Part shown: in pieces, positions 18,272-26,564 of the stretch | Layout: the number at the start of each line of letters is the position of its first letter | Numbering within the stretch: position 1 is the stretch's first letter | NCBI RefSeq assembly: GCF_014764505.1 | Contig: NZ_JACXWX010000001.1 | Location: forward strand, 620,001 to 684,000 | Direction of reading: 5' to 3' | Length of the DNA: 64,000 nucleotides | Source of the DNA: Phormidium tenue FACHB-886 | Lineage (GTDB): Bacteria; Cyanobacteriota; Cyanobacteriia; Elainellales; Elainellaceae | Made by a program: the position numbers and the translations under genes | The notes under the pieces: generated by a model | Told to the model about the DNA's origin: nothing | The model's input: only the letters and a program-made list of their open reading frames with translations | Databases searched by the model: none

Positions 18272-18289
18272 AACCTCTAGAAAACCAAA

Positions 18290-18973
18290 ATGACTACATC
18301 TGAGAATCAAACGAGTTCCGATCTGCTACCTATCACATCTCGAACAAAGATTAAACGATTACCGCAACGAGGAGATTACGATCGCCAGCTCGTTTACCAG
18401 ATTTTGGATGAAGGCTTGATTTGCCACGTTGGGTTTGCGGTAGAGGGGCAGCCGTTTGTCATTCCTACGGCTTATGGCAGAGTTGGCGATCGGCTTTATA
18501 TCCACGGCTCGCCAGCCAGCCGGATGCTGCGATCGCTGCAGCAAGGTATTGAAGTATGTTTGACGGTAACGCTGCTCGATGGCTTGGTGCTGGCGCGCTC
18601 TGCTTTTCACCACTCGATGAACTACCGCTCCGTCGTAGTTTTTGGTAAGGCAATGGTGGTTGATACGGTAGAAGAAAAATCGGTAGCGCTAGAAGCCTTT
18701 ACCAATCACGTGGTTCCCGATCGCTGGGCAGCAGTGCGAGCGCCGTCTCCCCAAGAGCTAGCCGGAACGCTGGTGCTGGCGCTGCCGCTGCAGGAAGCCT
18801 CCGTCAAGACGCGGTCTGGTGCGCCAGTTGATGACGAACCAGACTATGCTCTGCCGGTTTGGGCAGGAGAACTGCCGCTGCGCTGGGTGGCAGGCGAACC
18901 GATCGCCGATCCACGGCTAGATGCAGCTATCGAAGTTCCAGAGACGGTGCGGCATTATCGTCGTCAGGCTTAG
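18290..18973 (+). CDS. Pyridoxamine 5'-phosphate oxidase-like (split-barrel) protein
   Basis: 227 residues. The FMN-binding split-barrel signature is visible: VYQILDEGLICHVGFAVEGQ, PFVIPTAYGRVGDRLYIHGS and NYRSVVVFGKAMVV, similar to NimA-type and other PNPOx-like proteins. The C-terminal third (SGAPVDDEPDYALPVWAGEL, PLRWVAGEPIADPRLD) is typical of the larger members. The exact reaction is unknown; FMN- or F420-like redox binding is likely. It lies 18 bp after the GNAT gene and its stop almost meets the stop of the convergent protease gene (4 bp overlap). Confidence 0.88.
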   Translation: MTTSENQTSSDLLPITSRTKIKRLPQRGDYDRQLVYQILDEGLICHVGFAVEGQPFVIPTAYGRVGDRLYIHGSPASRMLRSLQQGIEVCLTVTLLDGLVLARSAFHHSMNYRSVVVFGKAMVVDTVEEKSVALEAFTNHVVPDRWAAVRAPSPQELAGTLVLALPLQEASVKTRSGAPVDDEPDYALPVWAGELPLRWVAGEPIADPRLDAAIEVPETVRHYRRQA

Positions 18974-21459
18974 CCCTGCCGTTCTTGCTTTAATCCTAAG
19001 GTTTGCAGTCCGCCGAATAGCTGGAGCCAAACTAAAACAACAATCCAGTGAATAAAGCCGATCGCCCACAGAGAACCAGTCAGCATATAAGCTGCTGTAC
19101 AGAAAATTCCTAGCAAGCCCATTAGGGAAAGAAACGGCAGGCGAAAGAACGTTGGATAGCCAGGACGATAAAATGTCATGGCGTTCAGCGGATGATATAG
19201 CACAAACGAAATCCAGCTAACGATCGCCCAAACGCTCATCGTTAAGCCGTTTGCGCCTTCAGTGGGGTGAGGAATCAGCAAGACTCGGAAGATCAATTCT
19301 TCCACCAGCGCAGGCATCCACAGCAGCCTCAGAGCCGCACCGATCGCCTGCCAACGACTCATCCCGGCAAATGGAACAGTAAGATGGAGGAACTGCTGCT
19401 GAAAGCCGATCGGCGTGGCGATCAGCCCGTAGAGCACCAATAGGGCGATCGTAATCAGCCACTCGCTGACACTGGGTAGCTTTAGAGCTTCGATGAGCCG
19501 AGAGAAGCTATTGGGGATAATAAAGAACTGCCCAAATAGCTCTGTGGGCGACAGCGGTTGGATATCGGCATCCCAGCCCCCCACCTGATTGGTGCGGAGA
19601 ACCCACAGCGCTGCTCCCTGATCGAGAAATAAAGATATCACTTGATCGTGTGCCACTTTGGGTAACACCGTCCGCCAGCTCAGAAGCTGAGCAATCCAAT
19701 CGTTTTGCCGCACAAACTCGCCGCGAATCCCAGCCAGGCGATCGGCGTTCTTTTGCCAATCAGGACGCACAATTCCCAGCGGCAGGAGCGATTGCTCCAG
19801 CGCTTTGCTGAACTGCGCTAACTCCTGGAAGCGCTTCGTCTGGGGATCGGTGGGATGGGCTTTTAGCCAAGCTTGAATGGCTGGACGATCGCGGACTTGC
19901 GCTTCGATCGTCTTAATAGTACGGTACACTGCCTGACTGGAATCTTGAACGCAAGACAGCGCTGGCGTAACCAGAGCAGCTCCCGTACCATTGCCGATCC
20001 GGTAGCGTGCCATCATCTGCCCGAGCTGCTGCTGCAGCTCCCAGAGCGGTGACAGCCTCACCCCACCAAAGTCATAGTCTTGGGTTAGCGCATCCCATTT
20101 CACCAGCACATCAGCGACGGGGCGAGTTCCCAGCCAGCCCAACTGCAGATTGCCCATGTAGTTTGCCCAGCTATTTACACCTGACACAATGCCATCGGGG
20201 TTGTGGGAATAGACCTGGAAGTAGCGAATCTTGAACTGCAGCTCCTGGGTAAAGCGATCGCGCACCACCTCTGCTAGCCCATAGGCAAAGTGTCCGGTTA
20301 CTGTACCTGGAATCGGGTTTTGTTCTGCTTTGTTACCACCAATGCCCCCAAACAGATGCACCAATAGGGCGCGATCGCCCTCCTTCCAGTTGGCTAGTGC
20401 TTGTTTAGATTGGGTCACGCCAGGGTCAATCAGCACAGTCTTTAGCGTACCTTTGGTGATTTCCTGCCACTGGCGATGGTGAATATAATGGCGTCCGGCT
20501 GACTTTCCGAGTAAGACTTGGTCGGGCTTCAGACGCAGCAGTGATCGCGGCTGTAGTGCCTGCACCACAAAAATTCCATTTTTGTTGCGAGCGCCGTAGA
20601 TATACCAGCCGTCAATGCCAACGGCAGAATTCTCTATGTCCTTAGGGGTAGACTGAAACAGCTGATCGAAAGACGGCAGTACCTGTGGAATGCGAATGAC
20701 TTCCTGTATCCCATCAAACTTCTTAGAGGTGGAGTTGTAGTGAATGACCTGATACTCCTCGCTCAGACAAGGAGAGTCTCCGGGGCAGGCTTTCGGAATA
20801 TCTTTACCCTGACTGACGCTGCCAAGAATTTTTACCAGCCCATAAAATCTGCCTGTGACCTGAGTTGGTTCTGTGGTGATTCGCAAAACAGGCGCATTTG
20901 CTGCCGTCTCCAGGCTGACTGTGCCCAGCGCCACCACTACATCATCTTCAGGTCGTCCGCCTGCCAAAGACTGTAGCGGCCCTACTTTCGATCGGCTGTT
21001 GAGCCGCGACGGATGCACATTGCCGGCTTTTTGACTTTCGATCGCCTCTGGCGTAAATTTCACATCTCGCGTGACGCTTTGCACAATGGGCTGCACCTCT
21101 TTCTTCCACTCTAGCCGCACCATTTTGCCAATCAGCGCTTGCGACTCCGGCGGAGAATTATACACTTCAAACCAGACCCAGTCCGGCGCGTTTTTTTCTT
21201 TCTGCGTGGGTAGAATCAGTCGTCCCAGCCAAGGTGCAACGGGCTGGTAGCGCTGGCGGTTGATTACCTGCTGCAGCGGGTAATAGTCTGGGTGGTTGAA
21301 CAGCGATTCTTGAGCGATCGCATAGCGGCTAACTTGAGCAGGCGGCGGTTCAGCAGGACGGCACAGCATCAAGACGCTGATGATTAACGCCAGCAAAACC
21401 AAGAGCATAGAACTGCTGTTACGCCGCCGGCTGCGCCGCCGGCCCAGAACCCGTGCCAT
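18970..21459 (-). CDS. Large CPBP (CAAX-type) membrane protease with long exported domain
   Basis: 829 residues. A very basic N-terminus (RRRSRRRNSSS) precedes one membrane helix (about 18-33). About 600 residues then appear to be outside the membrane: WVWFEVYNSPPESQALIGKM, FYGLVKILG, YEC-free beta-rich sequence and a helical stretch near 500-600. The C-terminal 190 residues are hydrophobic and hold the glutamic endopeptidase core. This has the EExxxR motif at Glu720-Glu721-Arg725 (VEELIFR), His756 in LYHPL and His804 in FIHW, as in the CPBP/Rce1 family. Most family members have only the membrane part, so the long N-terminal region is unusual. Confidence 0.85.
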   Translation of the reverse strand: MARVLGRRRSRRRNSSSMLLVLLALIISVLMLCRPAEPPPAQVSRYAIAQESLFNHPDYYPLQQVINRQRYQPVAPWLGRLILPTQKEKNAPDWVWFEVYNSPPESQALIGKMVRLEWKKEVQPIVQSVTRDVKFTPEAIESQKAGNVHPSRLNSRSKVGPLQSLAGGRPEDDVVVALGTVSLETAANAPVLRITTEPTQVTGRFYGLVKILGSVSQGKDIPKACPGDSPCLSEEYQVIHYNSTSKKFDGIQEVIRIPQVLPSFDQLFQSTPKDIENSAVGIDGWYIYGARNKNGIFVVQALQPRSLLRLKPDQVLLGKSAGRHYIHHRQWQEITKGTLKTVLIDPGVTQSKQALANWKEGDRALLVHLFGGIGGNKAEQNPIPGTVTGHFAYGLAEVVRDRFTQELQFKIRYFQVYSHNPDGIVSGVNSWANYMGNLQLGWLGTRPVADVLVKWDALTQDYDFGGVRLSPLWELQQQLGQMMARYRIGNGTGAALVTPALSCVQDSSQAVYRTIKTIEAQVRDRPAIQAWLKAHPTDPQTKRFQELAQFSKALEQSLLPLGIVRPDWQKNADRLAGIRGEFVRQNDWIAQLLSWRTVLPKVAHDQVISLFLDQGAALWVLRTNQVGGWDADIQPLSPTELFGQFFIIPNSFSRLIEALKLPSVSEWLITIALLVLYGLIATPIGFQQQFLHLTVPFAGMSRWQAIGAALRLLWMPALVEELIFRVLLIPHPTEGANGLTMSVWAIVSWISFVLYHPLNAMTFYRPGYPTFFRLPFLSLMGLLGIFCTAAYMLTGSLWAIGFIHWIVVLVWLQLFGGLQTLGLKQERQG

Positions 21460-21576
21460 AACTTTCCACTCACCTGATTGGCAATTGCTTCAGAGGCATG
21501 TGTCTGACATGCTTCCCATTTGCCGCATGTTAACATCAGGGTGTCGAAAACGTTCGTCATGCCCACTGCTGACAAA

Positions 21577-21612
21577 CTAGGAGCCGAACTAAGAGCCAAG
21601 CTAGGAGCCAGA
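21577..21612 (+). repeat. Three 12-bp tandem repeats carrying the hisH ribosome-binding site
   Basis: Units CTAGGAGCCGAA, CTAAGAGCCAAG and CTAGGAGCCAGA lie head to tail and end two bases before the hisH ATG at 21615. Each carries an AGGAG- or AAGAG-type Shine-Dalgarno core; the last is best placed for initiation. Confidence 0.75.
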
Positions 21613-21614
21613 AA

Positions 21615-22265
21615 ATGACTGCGATCGCCGTGATTGATTATGATATGGGCAACCTGCACTCTGCCTGCAAAGGGCTAGAGAATGCTGGAGCCACCACCCA
21701 TATCACCGACTGCGCCAAAGATTTAGAACAGGCAGATGCCGTTGTGCTGCCGGGTGTGGGCGCGTTCGATCCGGCAATTCAGCATTTGCGATCGCGCGAT
21801 TTAATCCAGCCCATCAAGGATATTATCGCCAGTGGCAAACCATTCTTAGGTATCTGTCTGGGGCTGCAAATTTTGTTTGATGGCAGCGAAGAAGGGGTTG
21901 AACCGGGGTTGGGCGTAGTGCCTGGCATAGTGCGGCGTTTCCGTCCCGAACCTGGGCTGACAATTCCCCACATGGGCTGGAATCAGCTCCAGATGACTCA
22001 GCCACAGCTCCCCCTCTGGCAAAATCTGTCGATCGATCCCTGGGTTTACTTCGTCCATTCCTACTATGCTGATCCGGCTGCTCCCCAAGTGACTGCCGCC
22101 ACAATTACGCACGGCAGCCAAACGGTGACAGCAGCGATCGCCCGTGAAAACCTGATGGCAGTCCAGTTCCACCCAGAAAAATCTTCTGTGAGCGGTCTAC
22201 AAATTCTCTCTAACTTTGTCGCACTGGTAAAGGCACAGCAGCCTACGGCGATCGCTAGCCGCTGA
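21615..22265 (+). CDS. hisH: Imidazole glycerol phosphate synthase, glutaminase subunit
   Basis: Hydrolyses glutamine and passes ammonia to HisF in histidine synthesis. The class I glutamine amidotransferase triad is intact: Cys81 in LGICLGLQ, His186 and Glu188 in VQFHPEKS. VLPGVGAF (about 44-51) and PHMGWNQL (118-125) are HisH signatures. 216 residues is a normal size. It is a lone his gene here; hisF is not in the window. An EgtD gene, whose enzyme uses histidine, is convergent downstream, but a shared regulation is not supported. Confidence 0.96.
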   Translation: MTAIAVIDYDMGNLHSACKGLENAGATTHITDCAKDLEQADAVVLPGVGAFDPAIQHLRSRDLIQPIKDIIASGKPFLGICLGLQILFDGSEEGVEPGLGVVPGIVRRFRPEPGLTIPHMGWNQLQMTQPQLPLWQNLSIDPWVYFVHSYYADPAAPQVTAATITHGSQTVTAAIARENLMAVQFHPEKSSVSGLQILSNFVALVKAQQPTAIASR

Positions 22266-22297
22266 AGTGGTAACAGGTTATGGTGGATAACTAACCT

Positions 22298-22347
22298 AAA
22301 AGATTCAGTGAAAAAGTTGGCTATGCGACTTCTTCACTCAATCTTTT
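22298..22347. terminator. Imperfect hairpin between hisH and egtD
   Basis: AAAAGATT..AGTGAA..AAGT pairs with ACTT..TTCACT..AATCTTTT with a few mismatches. It lies between two convergent stops, with A- and T-rich flanks usable from both strands. Confidence 0.55.
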
Positions 22348-22451
22348 GTGGTTTCATAGCTCCATCGTGGACTCATAGACACACTGTGTTGAAAACCAAA
22401 AAGAACAGGTTTTTAACCTAATCAGTGACTATGCAAGTTCTGTGGAGTGTA

Positions 22452-23429
22452 TCAGGATAAATGCAAATAGTGCAAGCTAAATAGCTCCTGTGGATCGGTC
22501 CAAACTGCTTTAGTGCAAAATCCTGCTTTGGCAGCGAGATCCTGAAATTCAACGATCGTATATTTGTATGAATTCTCAGTTCGCAGTATTTCTCCAGCCC
22601 GAAATGGAATTTCCACATCTCCCAGATGAATCACCTGATCTTTAAGGCTAACAAGATCCATTTCAATGCGTCCGGCTGGATTGTAGATTGCCCGATAGCG
22701 GAAGTTTGCTAAATTAAAGTCGGTTCCCAGTTCGCAGTTAAGGCGGGTGAGCAAATTAAAAGCAAAGGCAGCCGAAATTCCCTTGGCATCATCGTAGGCA
22801 GGCTCTAGGATCGCCTTATCCTTCTTGAGATCAACCCCAATTAAGAAATCGCCGTTAGGCTGCAGCAAGACGGCTGCATTCTTAAGAAATTGCACTACTT
22901 CATCGGGTTCTAGGTTGCCGATCGAAGAACCCGGAAAGAAGCCTACCTTATGTTTCTGTTGAATTTCAGGAATTTCAGACAGCGTTAACGGTTGCGTATA
23001 GTCTGTGCAGATGGCGATCGCCTCCAAGCCTGGATAATCAGCAGCCAAACTAGTACAAGCTTCTTGCAAGTGCTGTTTGGAAATATCCAGCCCGACATAA
23101 GTAATCAAGCGAGGCATCGCATCTAAGAGAATTCGCACTTTCCGGCTGCTGCCGCTACCAAACTCGATCAAAGCCCCATCGCCAATTAAGTTAGCAATTT
23201 CTGCAGCATAGGTTTGCAAAATTGTGATTTCGGTGCGCGTCAGGTAATATTCGTCTAGTTCGCAGATCGCATCAAACAATTCTGCACCCCGCTTGTCATA
23301 AAGCAGCTTTGGTGGCATTCCCTTTTGGGAACGGCTCAATCCATGCAGCACCTCTGCACGCATATCCTTCAAAGGCGGATGCAAATCATAGAGTTTGACG
23401 TTGGATGGGTTGTTTAGAGTTACAGCCAT
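22452..23429 (-). CDS. egtD: L-histidine N-alpha-methyltransferase (ergothioneine)
   Basis: Trimethylates histidine to hercynine, the first step of ergothioneine synthesis. I choose the ATG at 23429 (MAVTLNNPSNVKLYDL), giving 325 residues, the family length; the frame extends upstream to 23480. Family motifs include SRSQKGMPPKLLYDKRGAEL, ICELDEYYLTRTE, LIEFGSGSSRKVRILLD (SAM binding) and VGFFPGSSIGNLEPDE. It lies downstream of egtB on the same strand with a 219 bp gap, so the two may be a loose operon. Confidence 0.95.
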   Translation of the reverse strand: MAVTLNNPSNVKLYDLHPPLKDMRAEVLHGLSRSQKGMPPKLLYDKRGAELFDAICELDEYYLTRTEITILQTYAAEIANLIGDGALIEFGSGSSRKVRILLDAMPRLITYVGLDISKQHLQEACTSLAADYPGLEAIAICTDYTQPLTLSEIPEIQQKHKVGFFPGSSIGNLEPDEVVQFLKNAAVLLQPNGDFLIGVDLKKDKAILEPAYDDAKGISAAFAFNLLTRLNCELGTDFNLANFRYRAIYNPAGRIEMDLVSLKDQVIHLGDVEIPFRAGEILRTENSYKYTIVEFQDLAAKAGFCTKAVWTDPQELFSLHYLHLS

Positions 23430-23648
23430 GAGCAATCTGGAAAAAGATGAATTGGACAAAAGCAAAGTGCGTTCACACAAACAAAGCTCTATCCCGCGAG
23501 AACGGGACGCAGCTATGTGAGATCGCGCGGAAAATTCCAGCAGTTTTTAACTCAATAAACTCTCGCCATTTTTGAAAGTTCTGCTTTGCGCGTCTTCCAA
23601 AAATACTCAAACGCAGTCAAGCGCAAAGTACAGTATCTCGGTAGTAAA

Positions 23649-24917
23649 CTAATGGGCGAGCCGAATACCGCTAAATTGCCAGCGCGTCGCAGGCGGAAAG
23701 AAATTGCGATAGCTGGAACGGATATGGCTTACAGAAGTTGCACAGGAGCCACCCCGCAGCACCATTTGATTGCACATAAACTTGCCGTTGTATTCTCCTA
23801 CAGCACCCGCTGCAGGCTGAAAACCCGGGTAGGCAAGATAGGCGCTCTGCGTCCATTCCCATACATCGCCAAATAGCTGGTCAGGGCGGGTTGCGCCTCT
23901 TGCAGGAGCGGGATGAAGCAGTCCGCTTTCCAGGAAATTCCCTTGGGGCTGTTGAGCTGCTGCAACTTCCCACTCTGCCTCTGTGGGCAAGCGTTTTCCT
24001 GCCCAGCGAGCGAAAGCATCAGCTTCGTAGTAGCTGACATGGCAGACAGGCTCGTGTTCATCGACAGGACGCATGCCACCCAGCGTCATTATCCACCAGC
24101 TGCCCTCAATCTGCTCCCAGTAGAGCGGCGATCGCCACTGTTCTGCCTGCACCGTTGCCCACCCTTCGGAAAGCCAGTACTCTGGCTTGCGGTATCCATC
24201 AGCTTGTATAAACTCTAAGTATTCGCCGTTCGTAACAAGCTGGGCGGCTAGCCAATAGTCTTGCAGGTAAACCGGATGCCGAGGTGATTCATTGTCAAAA
24301 GCAAAATCTCCCTCATGCCCGATCGAATAAAGCCCGCCCGGATAGTCCAACCAGCGCTCTGTTGGGGCGATTAGTTCAGGGGCTGACGGCAAATCCGATC
24401 GATAGGCAGGACGCAGCGGATTAAGCGCCAGAATATGTTTGATGTCGGTGAGCAACAGTTCTTGATGCTGTTGTTCGTGATGGAGTCCAAGTTGAACTAG
24501 AGCCGCTAAATCTGGAGCAAGCGATCGCGTGGAATCTTCCAAGAAGACTCGCATCGCGCTGTCTACATGCGATCGATACTGATAAACCTCTTCTGTGGTG
24601 GGACGGGATAGCAGCCCCCGCTGCGAACGGGGATGGCGCTGCCCCACCGCTTCATAATATGAATTGAATAAGTACCCAAACTGGGGATGAAAAACGCTAT
24701 AGCCTGCTAGATGCGGAGCCAGCAAAAACGTTTCAAAGAACCAGGTGGTATGCGCCAAGTGCCACTTCGGCGGGCTAACATCGGGCATACTTTGGATTAC
24801 ATAATCTTCTGTTGCCAAAGGCTGACAAAGGCGTTCGCTCAGTTCGCGGATTTGCTGATACTGCTCAACCAAAGAAAGCTGTGTCTGAGCAGTAGTAACA
24901 GAGGAGGAATATATCAT
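23649..24917 (-). CDS. egtB: Hercynine sulfoxide synthase (EgtB)
   Basis: Non-heme iron enzyme that joins hercynine with a thiol donor using O2. 422 residues in two domains. The N-terminal DinB-like helical domain has HLAH (53-56) and the iron motif HxxxHxE at His147, His151 and Glu153 (GLHHEQQHQELL). The C-terminal formylglycine-generating-enzyme/C-type lectin-like domain has CHVSYYEADAFARWAGKRLP, TEAEWEVAA, LFGDVWEWTQSAY and VLRGGSCAT. No egtA, egtC or egtE homologue is nearby. Cyanobacterial EgtB proteins are reported as a convergent branch, so the sulfur donor cannot be read from this gene alone. Confidence 0.95.
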   Translation of the reverse strand: MIYSSSVTTAQTQLSLVEQYQQIRELSERLCQPLATEDYVIQSMPDVSPPKWHLAHTTWFFETFLLAPHLAGYSVFHPQFGYLFNSYYEAVGQRHPRSQRGLLSRPTTEEVYQYRSHVDSAMRVFLEDSTRSLAPDLAALVQLGLHHEQQHQELLLTDIKHILALNPLRPAYRSDLPSAPELIAPTERWLDYPGGLYSIGHEGDFAFDNESPRHPVYLQDYWLAAQLVTNGEYLEFIQADGYRKPEYWLSEGWATVQAEQWRSPLYWEQIEGSWWIMTLGGMRPVDEHEPVCHVSYYEADAFARWAGKRLPTEAEWEVAAAQQPQGNFLESGLLHPAPARGATRPDQLFGDVWEWTQSAYLAYPGFQPAAGAVGEYNGKFMCNQMVLRGGSCATSVSHIRSSYRNFFPPATRWQFSGIRLAH

Positions 24918-25649
24918 GAAACTTTCAATTGTATAAGAAAGACACTGCTACAAAGAACACTGTGTTGAATCAATCGAGCGTTTTCTGGAGTGCCCTTGCT
25001 GTAAAGAGCTTGTTCTAGAACTAGTATTTTCTACCCATTTCGTGAATATGACAATCTTGAGTTGCGTAAGGTACAAACTATTTGCTGGCGAATGCCACAG
25101 GCAGAACTTGCTTCTTCTCACTGGAGGTAACTAGCCAACCTTGTTCTATCACGTCGTTGCTTCAAGAGAATGCTCCTATGGCTGGTTGTTTTCAGATAAG
25201 AACCGTGAGTGCGATGTCTACCCTTGGCGATAATTCGAGCCATGCCGGTTGTAGGAGCCTCCCCTGCCACAAGCGTACCTACCGCGTCGCTACAGTCTGG
25301 TTCTACGCCATAGCAAATTAATGAACAGCTGCGGCTGGCCCACGACGATTCGATCGCATAAAAGATGGGCGCAGCGCTAATCAAAAAAGAAGTAGCGCTT
25401 AGCAAAATCCATTAGTTCAATTTCATGGTTTCAGTGTCTTTGGGGTCGGATTTACAACCGCCTGGGATTGGTTCACTGCATCAGTGCCAACCTTCAGAAC
25501 ATGCAGCAATTCTGGCTGGATTGCTCTCAAAGAAAATGATTTTTTCATGAGAAATCAAAGCAGAAAACTGAAGGTAAGCTGAGACTTCTCAAATCCCCTT
25601 CCTACGTCAACGACAAGTGCTAACGCTTTACAAAAACGTAAGACAATGG
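24918..25649. other. 732-bp intergenic region without a recognised gene
   Basis: The longest frame is 95 codons on the minus strand (25118-25405, TTG start). Its product (with GVEPDCSDAVGTLVAGEAPT) matches no family I recognise and lacks a clear ribosome-binding site. I looked for signatures of RNase P RNA, tmRNA and tRNA and found none. The segment could be a decayed gene or an insertion-element scar. Confidence 0.4.
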
Positions 25650-26207
25650 CTACATCGGCAAAGCTGTGTTCCAGCGATAAAAGGTGAGAGCCGTGTTGCC
25701 GTAGGTTTTGCAACGCTCACACACCAGTTCACCGATCGCCTCCGGTAAATCTTGCTGGGGGCTATGTTCGGCAGCCAGTTCGCCTGTAGAGGCAAGGAGA
25801 CGGTAGTGGACGATCGCTTCCAGAACCGGCACATATAAACCAGCCGCATAGGGCGGATCGAAATAGATGCGATCGAAATATTGCCCGCTGAGGGTAGGAA
25901 GTTTTTGCACCACATTGCCGCGAATTACCCGGAACTGCTGACCGGGCTGTGCCACCTGTTGCCAGTTTTGCTGGATAACGCTGCAGGCTTTTCCTGATTG
26001 CTCAATCCCCACTACTTCTTCTGCACCTCGACACAGCGCCTCCGCTCCCATAGCGCCGCTGCCCGTGCAGAGATCCAACCAGCGACAGCCTTCGATCGCA
26101 CCTTGCCAAATATTGAAGACTGCCTCACGCACTCTTGCAGGCGTAGGACGAGTTTCTAGACCGGGCAGCGTTTTGAGCAGGCGATTGCCGTGAATTCGTA
26201 GGCTCAT
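25650..26207 (-). CDS. rsmD: 16S rRNA (guanine966-N2)-methyltransferase
   Basis: 185 residues, ATG at 26207 with an AAGAAAG sequence just before it. SAM motif DLCTGSGAMG lies at 45-54, the catalytic FDPPY at 116-120, and the N-terminal RPTPARVREAVFNIWQG is the RsmD family signature. It methylates G966 in helix 31 of 16S rRNA. Length and motifs are normal. It is separated from its neighbours by long spacers and seems monocistronic. Confidence 0.93.
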   Translation of the reverse strand: MSLRIHGNRLLKTLPGLETRPTPARVREAVFNIWQGAIEGCRWLDLCTGSGAMGAEALCRGAEEVVGIEQSGKACSVIQQNWQQVAQPGQQFRVIRGNVVQKLPTLSGQYFDRIYFDPPYAAGLYVPVLEAIVHYRLLASTGELAAEHSPQQDLPEAIGELVCERCKTYGNTALTFYRWNTALPM

Positions 26208-26305
26208 CTTTCTTCAGCTTGTCAGTAGCTCAACATAACCTGATCCATTTAGAAGAATCAACAACAGCTCTAGAGCCTGAACTTCCCAGACTCAGCTTCT
26301 GTTAT

Positions 26306-26404
26306 GGCGCTATACGCCTAGATCAAAATTCTTTTTGTGTAAGAGCCCCACGTAGCAGAGCTCTTACACAAAAGGTTGGTTCTAGCGTGTGTGCGTAGCG
26401 CTAC
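26306..26404. repeat. Two-hairpin MITE-like element, copy A (99 bp)
   Basis: Aligns end to end with 52453-52550. It begins GGCGCTATACGCC and ends TGTGCGTAGCGCTAC, so the ends form inverted repeats (GCGCTATACGC against GCGCTACGC). In the middle, TTTTGTGTAAGAGC (26333-26346) pairs perfectly with GCTCTTACACAAAA (26360-26373) around 13 bases. No coding capacity. It lies in the rsmD/fasciclin spacer and may also work as a terminator. Confidence 0.75.
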
Positions 26405-26417
26405 AAAGTGCCATAGA

Positions 26418-26460
26418 TAGAAATGCGATCGCTACCCATTAAGTAACGATCGCATTTCTA
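26418..26460. repeat. Inverted repeat built on two HIP1 sites
   Basis: TAGAAATGCGATCG pairs perfectly with CGATCGCATTTCTA, with a 15-base loop. It is 104 bp past the fasciclin stop on the minus strand and directly beside the MITE-like element. It could be a terminator of the fasciclin gene; there is no clear U-run. Confidence 0.6.
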
Positions 26461-26564
26461 ATTTCTGCTTCAGCAGTAATCCGTTTGTAACCTAGTGAAG
26501 TTACACCGCGACCACAGCTTTAGTTTCTTACAACGGTTCAATTAATATTGAACCTGGTGTAGCG

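Noticed and set aside
25082-25321. 79-codon plus-strand frame in the egtB-rsmD gap
   Set aside because: No ribosome-binding site, no recognisable family, cysteine-rich random-looking product.
24918-25649. Possible RNase P RNA or tmRNA
   Set aside because: Conserved cores such as GAGGAAAGTCCGGGC or a tRNA-like end were not found on either strand.
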